NCBI RefSeq assembly: GCF_019703325.1
Contig: NZ_AP024819.1
Location: 806,001 to 870,000 of the forward strand
Length of the DNA: 64,000 nt
DNA from: Helicobacter sp. NHP19-012
GTDB lineage: Bacteria; Campylobacterota; Campylobacteria; Campylobacterales; Helicobacteraceae
Direction: 5' to 3'
In this document: piece after piece, positions 46,214-56,116 of the stretch
Position numbering within the stretch: the stretch's first letter is position 1
How the letters are laid out: each line of letters begins with the position of its first letter
The notes under the pieces: generated by a model
The model's input: only the letters and a program-made list of their open reading frames with translations
Told to the model about the DNA's origin: nothing
Database searches by the model: none
Translations under genes and position numbers: made by a program

Positions 46214-47250
46214 AAATCGCCATCATTAGGCTCTCAGCCCTAGGCGATGTGATTGTGAGTGCCGTGTTTTTACCCTTTTTAAAGCAACGCTATAATGGGG
46301 CGAAAATCCATTGGTTTGTAGATGAAAACTTCGCCCCCATTTTAAAAAATGCCCCCTACATTGATGTCTTACACGTCCTGCCTTATAAAAAAACCTTGCA
46401 CTCCAAAAACCCCTTAAAAATTTGGCGTTTCTATCGGCATTTACGCTCTTTGGGAGTGTTTGATTTAATCATTGATATGCAAGGGCTGTTAAAGTCCGCT
46501 TTAATCGGGCTGTTTTTGGCAAAGAAAAAGCCTAGGCATTTTGTGGGCTTTGACAAGCACTCCATTAAAGAGAAATTAGCAAGCTTTTTTTACACCCATA
46601 AGGTCGCAATCCCCTACAGCGCCCACATTTTAAAACGCAATAAAAAAGTCTTGCATGACGCTTTTAATTTAGTCTTTGGCGTGCAAGAGTGGCAAGACAG
46701 CTTAGAGCTAAGAAACCTTGCCTTTTTCTGCCCTGCTAGCCTAAAATTAGAGCCCATTTTAAACACCAAAACGCCTAAAGTTTTGTTCGTGCTAGAGACT
46801 TCTAGGGTGCATAAAACCTACCCTTTAGAGGGCTTTAAACAAGTGGGGTTGGCGCTAAGAGACTATGGGCTGGAAATTTTAATTTTAAGCCACGCCCACT
46901 TAGAGAAAGCCCAAGAGCTTTACACCTATTTAAACCCCCAAGTGAAAGCCACGCTTTTACCCCCATTAAGCCTAGAAGAGGTGAAAACCCTTGTGGCTGG
47001 GGTGAGTGTGGTGGTGGGCGGGGATACGGGCGTGGTGCATTTGGCTTGGGCGTTAAAAACGCCTTCGGTAACGCTGTATGGCAACACCCCTAAAGAGAGA
47101 TTTGAGCTGAAAGGTGCGCACCACATCGCCCTAGTGGGTAACCCCAATGCCACCTACAACAAAAACGACCACTCCATTAAAGACATACCGCCCCTTGCCA
47201 TTAAAGAGGCGGTGTTAAAAGTGTTAGAAGGGACAAAGAAACTTGATTAA
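46210..47250 (+). CDS. waaC: LPS heptosyltransferase I (GT9 family)
   Basis: 346 residues. The N-terminus IAIIRLSALGDVIVSAVFL and the late VVVGGDTGVVHLAWAL are the GT9 sugar-nucleotide binding motifs. It would add the first heptose to Kdo in the LPS core. The neighbours (ferredoxin, ppx/gppA before, lipid A acyltransferase after) are the usual Helicobacter order, which supports WaaC over a generic GT9. The next gene overlaps by eight bases. Confidence 0.9.
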   Translation: MKIAIIRLSALGDVIVSAVFLPFLKQRYNGAKIHWFVDENFAPILKNAPYIDVLHVLPYKKTLHSKNPLKIWRFYRHLRSLGVFDLIIDMQGLLKSALIGLFLAKKKPRHFVGFDKHSIKEKLASFFYTHKVAIPYSAHILKRNKKVLHDAFNLVFGVQEWQDSLELRNLAFFCPASLKLEPILNTKTPKVLFVLETSRVHKTYPLEGFKQVGLALRDYGLEILILSHAHLEKAQELYTYLNPQVKATLLPPLSLEEVKTLVAGVSVVVGGDTGVVHLAWALKTPSVTLYGNTPKERFELKGAHHIALVGNPNATYNKNDHSIKDIPPLAIKEAVLKVLEGTKKLD

Positions 47251-48193
47251 AGAAAACGGGATTAAAAGGGAGTGGGGGATATTTTGGGGCAAGCTTTTGG
47301 AGTGGGCTTTAAATGGGCTGGGCTTCATTCTAGCACGCATGCCCCATAAATGGTTTGTAGGCTGTGTGCGGGCTTTGGGCTCTATCTTTTACAAGCTAGA
47401 TAGACGGCGTTATTATGACGCTAAGGCAAATTTAGACTTTGTCTTCCCCGAAATGTCAAATGAGCGTAAAGAGGCAATCATCAAAAGGGCTTACCAAAAC
47501 TTCGCCTTCATTATTTTAGAAAGCGTTAGGGTGGAGTTTTTGCCTAAAGACATTTACGATGCCCGCTTTACGCTGATTGATCAAGAAAATGTTTTAAAGT
47601 CGCTGGCTAAGAACGGGCAGGCGGTGGTGATGGGCATGCACTTTGGCTATTGGGAGGCGGTGGGGACTTCTTTAGCGCAGTATTATGCGCAGTACGATCG
47701 GGGGAGTTTGGGGCGTTTGACGAAGTTTGAAAACATTAACCGCTTGATTGTCAAACATAGAGAGGCTTTTGGCGTGCGTTTTATCAACAAAGTCGGGGCG
47801 TTTAAAGAACTCTTAAAAGTCTATAATGGGGGCAAGGGTTTAGTAGGCATTTTGGTCGATCAAAACATTTCGCCCAAAGAGGGCGTGGAGGTGGAGTTTT
47901 TCGGGCACAAGGCGACCCACACCACGATCGGCTCTATCCTAGCGAGGCGTTTTAACATAGACATTGTGGCGGTGATCATTGATTTTAACGAGGATTACAG
48001 CCACTACTTCGTCACCTACTACCCCCCGATCAAAATCAACATTACAGACGACAGCCAAGCCGACATACAAGAGGCGACCCAAGCCCAAGCCACCTTGAGC
48101 GAGCAAATCATTAGAGCGCACCCTGAGAGTTGGTTTTGGTTTCATCGCCGTTTCAAAACCACGCACCCAGAGATTTATAAAAGACCTACTTAA
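47243..48193 (+). CDS. Lipid A biosynthesis acyltransferase (LpxL/HtrB family)
   Basis: 316 residues. One N-terminal membrane segment (about 18-38), then the HX4(D/E) catalytic motif as H133-FGYW-E138, followed by GLVGILVDQN. It adds a secondary acyl chain to Kdo-lipid A in the inner membrane. TTG start overlapping waaC. Its 3' end overlaps the convergent lpxE stop by eight bases. Confidence 0.92.
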   Translation: MIKENGIKREWGIFWGKLLEWALNGLGFILARMPHKWFVGCVRALGSIFYKLDRRRYYDAKANLDFVFPEMSNERKEAIIKRAYQNFAFIILESVRVEFLPKDIYDARFTLIDQENVLKSLAKNGQAVVMGMHFGYWEAVGTSLAQYYAQYDRGSLGRLTKFENINRLIVKHREAFGVRFINKVGAFKELLKVYNGGKGLVGILVDQNISPKEGVEVEFFGHKATHTTIGSILARRFNIDIVAVIIDFNEDYSHYFVTYYPPIKINITDDSQADIQEATQAQATLSEQIIRAHPESWFWFHRRFKTTHPEIYKRPT

Positions 48194-48743
48194 ACCGGCT
48201 TGTTAAAAACAAAACACATAAAATCCCTACACTAAAGCCGGCGATGAGCGCGCCGATGGTGTGGGCGTTGTAAAAAATCCTAGCCCCCATTGTCATGAAG
48301 GCTAAAGGCAAAAACCACAGCCACACCCACCCATAGCGACGCACTAAAAAGCCCAAAGCACAGGCGACCATCGAAGAGTGTCCGCTGGGCATGTTTTTAG
48401 AGCTCCCATTGGGGCGTTCTCCTAAACGCCGCCCAAAAAGCACGACATTGTTTAAGCCCCATTTGAGCGCATGCGTGGCGATGGTGGTGGCGATGCTCAC
48501 ATGGATAATTTGCACCAAACCGACTATGTCCCTTTTAGCAAGAGGCAAGGCAAAAGAGGTGATTGTCGGCACAAAGCGGGCGTAATGCTCGGTCACGCTA
48601 AAGGCGGTGGGGACTTGAGGTTGTTTGGCAATCTTAGGAAAAGGCACAATAACACCCACTAAAAAGAGCAGGAAAAAAAGCATAATGCCTTTGAGCGGTA
48701 AGCACTTAGGTAGGCTGTTTAGACATAGGGTTTTAAGCTTCAT
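48186..48743 (-). CDS. lpxE: PAP2-family lipid A phosphatase (LpxE-like)
   Basis: 185 residues with about five membrane spans and PAP2 motifs: LGERPNG, MPSGHSSM with the catalytic histidine, and FYNAHTIGAL. In Helicobacter LpxE removes the 1-phosphate of lipid A, which is then replaced by phosphoethanolamine by EptA, lowering detection by host TLR4 and binding of cationic peptides. Directly after eptA with an ATGA overlap, which supports this role. Confidence 0.88.
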   Translation of the reverse strand: MKLKTLCLNSLPKCLPLKGIMLFFLLFLVGVIVPFPKIAKQPQVPTAFSVTEHYARFVPTITSFALPLAKRDIVGLVQIIHVSIATTIATHALKWGLNNVVLFGRRLGERPNGSSKNMPSGHSSMVACALGFLVRRYGWVWLWFLPLAFMTMGARIFYNAHTIGALIAGFSVGILCVLFLTSRFK

Positions 48744-50269
48744 TGGAAAATATCCAAATGGGGGTTGTAGGCAGGGCTTTTTTGCAGCCCAAAGGCGTGC
48801 AAGACACTAGAAAAAATCACATCTTGGTGGTAGTTGGACTTTATAGGTTTGGTTTGCAAACTCGTTTGAAAGGCGGGGTTGATGTAAACAATGAAGGGGA
48901 CTTGTTTTTGAAAATCGGGGGCGATGAGGTAGGGCGTGCCGTGCAAGTAAAGCCCATGTTCGCCCAAACTCTCGCCGTGATCGCTCATGTAAAGCAACAC
49001 CGCTTGGCGGGGCGTGTGGTGTAGGTCTTGCACCAAAAGACCTAGGACTTTATCATTGTAGGCGATGGTGTTATCGTAGGCATTGATGAGGGCGGCACTC
49101 TGGCACATGTTTAATTCGCTGTGGGTGCAAATGGGTTTGAAGGGGGCGAAACCTTTAGGGACTTTATCCACATACAGCGGGCCGTGCGAACCTTTGAGGT
49201 GCAAGATGACCAATAAATTGTCTTTAGGGTAGCGTGCCAGCAAATGGGGCAAGGCTAGGGCTAGGGCTTCATCGTAGTCTATGATCTTAGGATCTAAGCC
49301 TGCTTGTCTAAACCATTGGTGCAGCTCTAGCAAAGGGGGAGACCAGTCCACATCCATGGGAGGTGGTCCGTCATTTAGGCTCAGCCACACGACTTTAACC
49401 CCTTGTCGGTGTAAGAACAAGGGCAAGTTCTCATACCCACTCTTGGCGTTTAAAATGCACGCCAGCACAGCGGTGGTGTAGGTGGCGCAAGAGGTGGCTT
49501 TGAGGGCTAAAATTTCGTGGTGGTTTAAAAGCTCTTGGAGTTTGGGCGTGGTGGGCTTGTTGTAGCCATAGATACCATAATTTGCCCGCCTCGCGCTCTC
49601 GCCGATGACCAGCACCACCACCCGCCCTTGCGCTTGCAGGGGCACTAAGCCAAAGCGTTTTAGAGGAGTGTGTTTTAAGTGGGCTAGGGCGGCGCGCGCA
49701 GCGTTGATGCTGTAGTTGTAGGGCGCAACCAGCCCACCGATGGCCTTGGCGTGGCGGTCAAAAAAGAGCCATTGTTTCGTGTGGGTCGCCCCCCACAGCG
49801 CAAAGACAAGCCCCGAGCCTAAGAAAAAATAGGCTTTACTCTTAAAGGGGCTTGGCTTTAAGGGCAAGACCCAAAAGATAGCCCCCACTACAAGCCCTAG
49901 TAAGGCATAAGCCCACAAATGTCCGCCTAAAAAGGCACTGGCTTCATTGAAGTTGGTGTTGAGGACATTGCCCATCATGTCCTTTGTCAATAGGGCGTGG
50001 TAGGTGCTAACAAAGTAAAGAGCTAGGGCATTGAGCAGGCTAAAGAGGGCGCAAAGAAAGCGCAACACCCGCAAACCAAAGACAGACAACGCTACAAAGA
50101 CCATGTTTGTGGTGCAAATGTAGGCAGCGCACACGCTAAAGACCACACTAAAGCCCCCATTTTCTCTCAGCACAAATCCCAGTAAGGGCAAGTTAAAGAG
50201 AATTAAAGAAACAACGCTGTAGAGCAACAAGCCCCAACTAAGTGGCAGGGGCGCAACACGAAGGGACAT
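48740..50269 (-). CDS. eptA: Lipid A phosphoethanolamine transferase
   Basis: 509 residues: five N-terminal membrane spans (about 1-155), then a periplasmic alkaline-phosphatase-like domain. Signature residues are in VIGESARRANYGIYGY, the nucleophilic threonine in ATSCATYTTAV, and SDHGESLGEHGLYLHG with metal ligands. It adds phosphoethanolamine to lipid A after LpxE action. The gene starts three bases after the gltA stop and couples to lpxE. Confidence 0.94.
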   Translation of the reverse strand: MSLRVAPLPLSWGLLLYSVVSLILFNLPLLGFVLRENGGFSVVFSVCAAYICTTNMVFVALSVFGLRVLRFLCALFSLLNALALYFVSTYHALLTKDMMGNVLNTNFNEASAFLGGHLWAYALLGLVVGAIFWVLPLKPSPFKSKAYFFLGSGLVFALWGATHTKQWLFFDRHAKAIGGLVAPYNYSINAARAALAHLKHTPLKRFGLVPLQAQGRVVVLVIGESARRANYGIYGYNKPTTPKLQELLNHHEILALKATSCATYTTAVLACILNAKSGYENLPLFLHRQGVKVVWLSLNDGPPPMDVDWSPPLLELHQWFRQAGLDPKIIDYDEALALALPHLLARYPKDNLLVILHLKGSHGPLYVDKVPKGFAPFKPICTHSELNMCQSAALINAYDNTIAYNDKVLGLLVQDLHHTPRQAVLLYMSDHGESLGEHGLYLHGTPYLIAPDFQKQVPFIVYINPAFQTSLQTKPIKSNYHQDVIFSSVLHAFGLQKSPAYNPHLDIFQ

Positions 50270-50272
50270 AAC

Positions 50273-51553
50273 CTATTTGCCGATGTAAACTTGTCTAGGG
50301 CGGGTGATCCTCGCTTGGGCGTTTTTAACATGCTCTAGGAGCTGGGCGCACCAGCCCACCGTGCGCCCGATGACAAACACGGGGGTAAAAAAGCGCACGG
50401 GGATTTGCAATGCCCGTAAAATCGTGCCCGAGTAAAAATCTACATTCGGGTAGAGGTTGCGCTCGATGAAGTATTCGTCTTTTAAGGCGACTTCCTCAAC
50501 TTTAGCGGCAATCTCATCCAACTTGGGATTCATTTTAATCCCCCTAGCCTGCAAGTCGTCCTTGAGCTTTTTTAAAATCCGCGCACGGGGGTCATAGCTT
50601 TTATACACCCGATGCCCAAAGCCCATGAGTTTAAACGAATCGTTCTTGTCTTTTACCCGTGCGATGTATTTGTCGACATTTTTTACATCCCCGATTTCCT
50701 CTAGTTGGATCAACACTTTCTCGTTTGCTCCGCCGTGCAAATGCCCCCAAAGTGCGCTGATGCCCGCACTGATGGCAGCATAAGGATGCACACCCGTAGA
50801 GGCGACATTGCGCACGGTCGTAGAGGAGGCGTTTTGCCCATGGTCGGCGTGCAAAGTGAGGATTTTATCCAAAGCCTCCACCTCTAGAGGCGTGATCTCC
50901 ACTTCGCCGTGTATCCCGTGTTTGAGGCGCTCGTGGGGGTAGGCTCTTAACATGAATAAAATGTTCTCAATGTAGCTACGGCTGATGTCGGGGTGGATGA
51001 TGGGCGCACCGATCTCGTTGCGGTAGCAAATGGCAGCCAAGGTCGGCATTTTTGCCACGATGCGCCTTGCCATGGTTTGGCGGTCGTTTTCATCTTTCAT
51101 CACAGCGTGGTCAAAATAGAAAGTGGAGAGGATGGACACCCCACTGCTCAGTTTTGCCATAGGGTGGGCGTTTGTGGGGAAGGCGGAAAACATGTTCATC
51201 AAAGTGCGGTGGATAAAACTGCGGTGGCGTAGCTCCAGCTCAAATTCCAGCGACTCGGTTTCATTTTGGGGAAGTTGGTCGGTGAGCAAGAGTTTACACA
51301 CATCTACATACTTGTATTTAGCGACCAGCTCTTCAATGGGGTGTCCCTTGTAGTAAAGCTCCCCTTTTTTGCCATCGATGTAGCTGATGGTGGATTTACA
51401 CCCAGCCGTAGAAGCGTACCCCGGATCGTAGGAGAAAATCCCCGAGGTTTCAAAGAGTTTAGAAAAATCGATCGCATTGGGACCGCGCGTGCAGTTGATG
51501 GTCTCAAACTCAAACTTCTCGTTTGTTTCATTGTTGATTAGTGTGATAGACAT
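50273..51553 (-). CDS. gltA: Citrate synthase (type II)
   Basis: 426 residues; condenses oxaloacetate and acetyl-CoA at the head of the TCA cycle. Active-site regions are [13 protein letters not shown] (His), GAANEKV-type loop as [11 protein letters not shown], and [15 protein letters not shown]; the late catalytic Asp is in NVDFYSG. AAAAGGAAG precedes the ATG, and a -10 lies upstream. eptA follows at once on the same strand. The partner enzyme Icd is encoded at 54 kb. Confidence 0.97.
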   Translation of the reverse strand: MSITLINNETNEKFEFETINCTRGPNAIDFSKLFETSGIFSYDPGYASTAGCKSTISYIDGKKGELYYKGHPIEELVAKYKYVDVCKLLLTDQLPQNETESLEFELELRHRSFIHRTLMNMFSAFPTNAHPMAKLSSGVSILSTFYFDHAVMKDENDRQTMARRIVAKMPTLAAICYRNEIGAPIIHPDISRSYIENILFMLRAYPHERLKHGIHGEVEITPLEVEALDKILTLHADHGQNASSTTVRNVASTGVHPYAAISAGISALWGHLHGGANEKVLIQLEEIGDVKNVDKYIARVKDKNDSFKLMGFGHRVYKSYDPRARILKKLKDDLQARGIKMNPKLDEIAAKVEEVALKDEYFIERNLYPNVDFYSGTILRALQIPVRFFTPVFVIGRTVGWCAQLLEHVKNAQARITRPRQVYIGK

Positions 51554-51579
51554 GGGCTTCCTTTTCTAAAAATGCTTTA

Positions 51580-51585
51580 ATTATA
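51580..51585 (-). promoter_or_regulatory. -10 promoter element of gltA
   Basis: TATAAT on the minus strand, preceded by GTGTG, about 27 bases before the gltA start. Confidence 0.6.
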
Positions 51586-51698
51586 CACACAAAATGTAAA
51601 AGAAAACCATTTTAGTGGGTTGTGTATTTGCCCTATTGTCGGGGTGGCTTGCTAAAGTGCGTAGCCTACGCAATGCACAGGCCAAAATACCTCTCTTA

Positions 51699-52727
51699 TC
51701 ATTGTGTATTTGACCTCTCAAAAATTGACTTAAACATAAGCACCACTTGGGCGATCACCCCCTCTTCTTGCGCTTCGCTCATCTTTGCTTGGGATTTTTT
51801 CAAAGTGATGAGCTTGTCTAGATCCATGTTCTCTCCCCGCCAAAGCACCCGATCCCTTTTGCTAAAGAGCCCCAGCAGGGGGATTTTAAGGTTGTTGGCG
51901 ATGTGGGCGTTGCCCGTGCTGGGCGAAATAAGTAACCAAAGGCGGGAGATGAGCTCAACCATGTTGAAGAGATCGCGATCGTTGCTGAAAACCACCACAT
52001 TGGGCTGTGTGGGGGTGAAGTCTAGGGGGGTGGGGTTGCCCTGATAGGTGGGGAGAATAAAAAGGATTTGTGGGTAGAGGCTAGCAAGTTTTTGCGTGAG
52101 CTTTAGCCAACCTTGAAGGCTGAGGTTATGCGTGCACGTGCGTGAAAAGGGGTTTAAGCACACCAGCTTAGAAAATGCGCCATAGGGGGCGAGGAACGCA
52201 TCGATTTTTTCTTTGTGTTTAGCAAGGGTCTTTAGGCGCGTGGCTGTAAAGTCAATGCCCTTAAAATGGGAGTCAAAATACTTAGGGTCGATCTCTCTTA
52301 CCAGCCTTAACATCCTCGCATATTGCGCCGTTGGGCTAAAATTCCTCGAAATAAAAAGGGTGCGAAATCGTGGCTTAAAAATGCTACCTAAACTAAGCAA
52401 AGAGAGGACGACTTTGGCATTAGTGGCGTTGACGAGCTTACAACGCCAGCGGTTGGCTTGGGTGAGGATGAAATAATCAAAGTGCCAAGAATTGATGCTT
52501 GCTTGGATCGCCTCTTTAGAGAGGGTGTCCATGTCCACGAGGGTGTCGATGAAATCATAGCCTGCATAAAGCTCTTTGCCAATCGTGTTTGTATAGACCA
52601 CGAGCTTACAAGAGGGGTAAAGGGCTTTAATGGCAACCATAGCAGGAATACAGACAAGATTATCGCCGATGAGCATACCACGATAAAAACCGATAGAAAG
52701 ACTAGACATGTGCGCAGATTGTGCCAC
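51699..52727 (-). CDS. Glycosyltransferase family 9 (heptosyltransferase-like)
   Basis: 342 residues from a GTG; the ATG at 52709 (MSSLSIGFYRGMLIGD) is a credible alternative start. The N-terminus GFYRGMLIGDNLVCIPAMVAI and the late ISPSTGNAHIANNLKIP have the GT9 pattern. It probably adds a sugar to the LPS core, but acceptor and donor are unknown. It lies between gltA and the DUF697 GTPase on the same strand, with no obvious operon link. Confidence 0.8.
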   Translation of the reverse strand: MAQSAHMSSLSIGFYRGMLIGDNLVCIPAMVAIKALYPSCKLVVYTNTIGKELYAGYDFIDTLVDMDTLSKEAIQASINSWHFDYFILTQANRWRCKLVNATNAKVVLSLLSLGSIFKPRFRTLFISRNFSPTAQYARMLRLVREIDPKYFDSHFKGIDFTATRLKTLAKHKEKIDAFLAPYGAFSKLVCLNPFSRTCTHNLSLQGWLKLTQKLASLYPQILFILPTYQGNPTPLDFTPTQPNVVVFSNDRDLFNMVELISRLWLLISPSTGNAHIANNLKIPLLGLFSKRDRVLWRGENMDLDKLITLKKSQAKMSEAQEEGVIAQVVLMFKSIFERSNTQ

Positions 52728-52805
52728 ACTCCCACTTAAAAACCTATAGAAAACACCCCAAAATTTTAGCTTTTTCCAACATCTTGCAAGGCTTAAAAAA
52801 CCCTC

Positions 52806-53954
52806 TTAGACATAGGACTTGATGGCTTTTACCATATCTAAGTATTTTTGAAACACCTTAGCGTTAAAATCTTTAATCGCTCCCTCTAAATCCTCAATGT
52901 TGGCATCCAAATACGCCACGAACGCCTTGCCCACTAAAGCCGTTGTGCCCGCTGCTGCCGTGGCGCTGATCATGCCCCCAAGGACACTGCCCGCTACGGG
53001 GATAAACTTTAAAACACCGCCCACCGCCGCGCGCACCGCATAGCCCACGCCAAGCACGCCCGCAAAGACCGCTAGTAGCTGCTCTGCCATGCTCTGCGAG
53101 AGTTCAAGCCCATAAATTTTGCTGATGTGCACGATCATAGCAATTTGTGTTGGGGCAAGTAGGGCAAAGTCTGAAAAGGGGATGGGGGTTGCGCCGATGG
53201 TTGCCGCCCCTGTGGTGTAGCCCACGATCGCTTTATGCGCATCCTCTTTGCACTGCTGGCGGCGCAACTTTAGGTCGTATTTTTGTTTGCGCTTGAAAGC
53301 CGCCTTTTGCCCCTCAGCCAAAAGGGCTTGGGTTTTCTCCATGAGTTTGTCAATCCCCATGATGGGCTTGATTTCTCCTTCGTCGTCCTCCACCTCTAAA
53401 GCCCTCACCCTCTGCAAATGCGCCTCCTCAAGCTCAAAACACGCTTGCACCACGCTAGAGAACTTTTCCCCCTTGTCATCCTTGTCTTGCTGGGCTTTAG
53501 TGATCGTTACAATCGTGGGGACTTGGTGCGCTTTTAGCAACCCATACAGCTCCACCTCCCCCTCTTGGATACGCCTTGCGGGCTCTTGGATACACAGCCA
53601 TGCGATGTGGATTTGATCCTTTGCCTCTTTTTGGTGCATGCCCTCTAAGAAGTTTGCGATCTCTTGCTTAGTGGCCTCAAAGTCTTTGAGCTCAAGCCCC
53701 TTTGTGTCGTAAATTATTAGCCCCCCTTGGCTGTAACTTTTAATTTGCTGGGTGATGGGTGCGCCCTGCCCTGTGCGGGCGACTTCTGCGCCAAAGACCA
53801 CATTAATCAAGGTGCTTTTGCCCGTGCCCGTGCCGCCTGCCACCAAGACATTTAAAGAGTCGCTCAAGCTAGTGTCACTGTGGATGTGCTCTTTGGCTAA
53901 ATGAAGTGCCCTAGACATTAAATCCGCCAAATTAAGATCGACTTCTTGCGCCAT
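52806..53954 (-). CDS. GTPase with C-terminal DUF697-like hydrophobic region
   Basis: The ATG at 53954 (MAQEVDLNLADL) is preferred because AAGGGG stands six bases before it; a GTG six bases upstream is weaker. About 382 residues. Counting from that GTG, the GTPase domain shows G1 GGTGTGKST (42-50), a threonine-rich switch (GAPITQQI), G3 DTKG (85-88) and G4 TKAQ (154-157). The second half (about 240-350) is Ala/Gly-rich and hydrophobic, as in YcjF/DUF697 proteins that dip into membranes. The family is linked to envelope stress but its role here is unknown. Confidence 0.82.
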   Translation of the reverse strand: MAQEVDLNLADLMSRALHLAKEHIHSDTSLSDSLNVLVAGGTGTGKSTLINVVFGAEVARTGQGAPITQQIKSYSQGGLIIYDTKGLELKDFEATKQEIANFLEGMHQKEAKDQIHIAWLCIQEPARRIQEGEVELYGLLKAHQVPTIVTITKAQQDKDDKGEKFSSVVQACFELEEAHLQRVRALEVEDDEGEIKPIMGIDKLMEKTQALLAEGQKAAFKRKQKYDLKLRRQQCKEDAHKAIVGYTTGAATIGATPIPFSDFALLAPTQIAMIVHISKIYGLELSQSMAEQLLAVFAGVLGVGYAVRAAVGGVLKFIPVAGSVLGGMISATAAAGTTALVGKAFVAYLDANIEDLEGAIKDFNAKVFQKYLDMVKAIKSYV

Positions 53955-54015
53955 GAACACCCCTTAAAGTTGAAGATCACCTATTTTAACCCAAAACTTT
54001 AAACTGGCTTTATGC

Positions 54016-54021
54016 TACAAT
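54016..54021 (+). promoter_or_regulatory. -10 promoter element of icd
   Basis: TACAAT preceded by TATGC. It overlaps an in-frame ATG at 54020, which shows that the true start of icd is the later GTG. Confidence 0.6.
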
Positions 54022-54052
54022 GCAACACATATCATTTTTTAAGGAGTTTTTT

Positions 54053-55330
54053 GTGTCTTACAATCCTAAGTATTTGTCTGTGCCTACAGAAGGGGAGGCG
54101 ATCACCTACAAAGAGGGCAAATTGCATGTGCCAAACAATCCCATTATCCCCTTCATTGAGGGCGATGGGATCGGGGTAGACATCACGCCTGTGATGTGTA
54201 AAGTCGTGGATGCCGCCGTGCAAAAGGCTTACAAAGGGGCAAAAAAGATCGCTTGGTATGAAGTCTTTGTGGGCGAAAAATGCTACAACAAATTCAAGGA
54301 CCACAAAGAATTGAGCGTTGAAGAGCAATGGCTCTTACCCGACACCATTGAGGCGATCAACCATTTTAAAGTGTCGATCAAAGGCCCCCTAACCACCCCT
54401 GTGGGCGAGGGCTTTAGATCGCTCAATGTCGCCTTGCGCCAAAAAATGGATTTGTATGTGTGCTTGCGCCCCGTGCGTTGGTATTCTAGCCCTAGCCCTG
54501 TTTCCCACCCTGAAAAAGTGGATATGGTCATTTTCCGCGAAAACAGCGAGGACATTTACGCCGGCATTGAGTTTAACCAAGACAGCACTGAAGCTAAAAA
54601 GCTCATTAAATTCTTGCAAGAGGAACTTAAAGTTACAAAAATCCGCTTCCCCGAGAGCAGTAGCATAGGCATTAAGCCCATTAGCCTAGAGGGGACGGAG
54701 AGGCTTGTGCGTAAGGCGATCGAATACACCATTGACAACGACCGCGACAGCTTAACCTTCGTGCATAAGGGCAATATCATGAAATACACTGAGGGGGCGT
54801 TCATGAAATGGGGGTATGCCCTAGCGCAAAGAGAGTTTGGGGCAAAACTCTTAGACAAGGGCCCTTGGTGTGTGCTTAAAAACCCCAAAACGGGCAAAGA
54901 GATCGTCATTAAGGACATGATCGCTGATGCCTTTTTGCAACAAATCTTGCTCCGCCCGGCAGAATACGATGTGATCGCCACCATGAACTTAAATGGGGAT
55001 TATATCTCGGATGCTTTGGCGGCGATGGTAGGCGGGATTGGCATTGCCCCCGGGGCAAACATGAACGACAGCGTAGCAATGTTTGAAGCCACACACGGCA
55101 CCGCCCCCAAATACGCAGGGCAAAATAAAGTTAATCCCGGCTCCATTATCTTAAGTGCTGAGATGATGTTAAGGCATATGGGTTGGATTGAGGCGGCTGA
55201 TTTAATCGTCAAGGGCATGCAAAAAGCGATTGAAAGCAAAAAAGTAACTTACGACTTTGCCCGCTTGATGCAGGGGGCTAGCGAAGTGTCTAGCTCTGAA
55301 TTTGGCGAGGTGATCATTTCTCATTTATAA
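54053..55330 (+). CDS. icd: Isocitrate dehydrogenase (NADP-type)
   Basis: 425 residues from the GTG at 54053, which follows AAGGAG by six bases; an ATG 33 bases upstream lies within the promoter. The phosphorylation/substrate loop is [14 protein letters not shown]. Cofactor and metal residues are in [29 protein letters not shown] and [13 protein letters not shown]. It converts isocitrate to 2-oxoglutarate. gltA and icd lie within 3 kb on opposite strands, a familiar Helicobacter neighbourhood. Confidence 0.96.
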   Translation: MSYNPKYLSVPTEGEAITYKEGKLHVPNNPIIPFIEGDGIGVDITPVMCKVVDAAVQKAYKGAKKIAWYEVFVGEKCYNKFKDHKELSVEEQWLLPDTIEAINHFKVSIKGPLTTPVGEGFRSLNVALRQKMDLYVCLRPVRWYSSPSPVSHPEKVDMVIFRENSEDIYAGIEFNQDSTEAKKLIKFLQEELKVTKIRFPESSSIGIKPISLEGTERLVRKAIEYTIDNDRDSLTFVHKGNIMKYTEGAFMKWGYALAQREFGAKLLDKGPWCVLKNPKTGKEIVIKDMIADAFLQQILLRPAEYDVIATMNLNGDYISDALAAMVGGIGIAPGANMNDSVAMFEATHGTAPKYAGQNKVNPGSIILSAEMMLRHMGWIEAADLIVKGMQKAIESKKVTYDFARLMQGASEVSSSEFGEVIISHL

Positions 55331-55357
55331 CAAACAAAAGGAGGGGTTGGAGGCACT

Positions 55358-56116
55358 ATGAGGCGGGTTGGTTTGTTTTTGGGGCTTTTGTGTTTCTTGG
55401 CTCATGTGGCATGGGGGGTGGGTTGTAAAACTAACATAAATTACCATCCGGATGATGTGCTCGAGCAAGCAAGAGATTTTGCGCAAAAAAATCACGGTCT
55501 TAACAGTGATGGCGATCATAGCACATTGGATCCGCAATTCGTGCTTGAAGAAAGCCACATGGTGATAGGCAAGAATATTTATTGCGGGGCTGTGGTGCGT
55601 GGTTATCGGGTCGGGAATATCATCTACAATAATGGCGATCGTGGTACGACAGCTGGACTTGACTTGAGCTTTATGTGTTTTGGATTTGCTAAAGGTTCTA
55701 AATGGTACAAGGGCTCTTGTTTGATGTTAAATGAAGAAGCTCCTTTCTCTGAAATTGGCATGGAGTTTAAAAAGAATGCGTTCCTCTTGCACTTGCGTGA
55801 GGACTACCGGGCATGCGCTGATGAAGCAGACAGGATAGGTCGAGACAATGGTATCAACCGCGCGCATTTTACTTTTAAACCCTTTAAGGGTCGTTATGTT
55901 TTAACAACACTTGATGTTAAAAGCAACGATGATCCTATCGATCCTGTTTATCGCCAAAAAAGAGATCATATGAAAATTTTCATGGACACCATGGAAAAAA
56001 ATATTTTGCAAGACTTAGTGGAGCGTTGCGAAAATAAGGGGTATTGTAAGGAGGTGATGATTAATGGCGAGGCTAAGAGTGGCGAAAATTTTAGGGCTTT
56101 TGTGCTTCTTGGCTAA
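55358..56116 (+). CDS. Secreted cysteine-containing protein, unknown family (copy 1)
   Basis: 252 residues. A clear signal peptide (RRVGLFLGLLCFLAHVAWG, cleavage about 20) is followed by cysteines in VGCKTNI, IYCGAVVRGY, FMCFG, SCLML, RACADEADR, ERCENKGYC. The pattern CGxVxR...GxC...C..(D/E)xCxxKGYC is shared with the next gene, so they are tandem paralogues. The last 22 codons run across the start of the next gene; the shared part ends near CKEV, so the tail may be spurious. AGGAGG lies before the ATG. The function is unknown; disulphide-bonded periplasmic or secreted protein is inferred. Confidence 0.75.
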   Translation: MRRVGLFLGLLCFLAHVAWGVGCKTNINYHPDDVLEQARDFAQKNHGLNSDGDHSTLDPQFVLEESHMVIGKNIYCGAVVRGYRVGNIIYNNGDRGTTAGLDLSFMCFGFAKGSKWYKGSCLMLNEEAPFSEIGMEFKKNAFLLHLREDYRACADEADRIGRDNGINRAHFTFKPFKGRYVLTTLDVKSNDDPIDPVYRQKRDHMKIFMDTMEKNILQDLVERCENKGYCKEVMINGEAKSGENFRAFVLLG

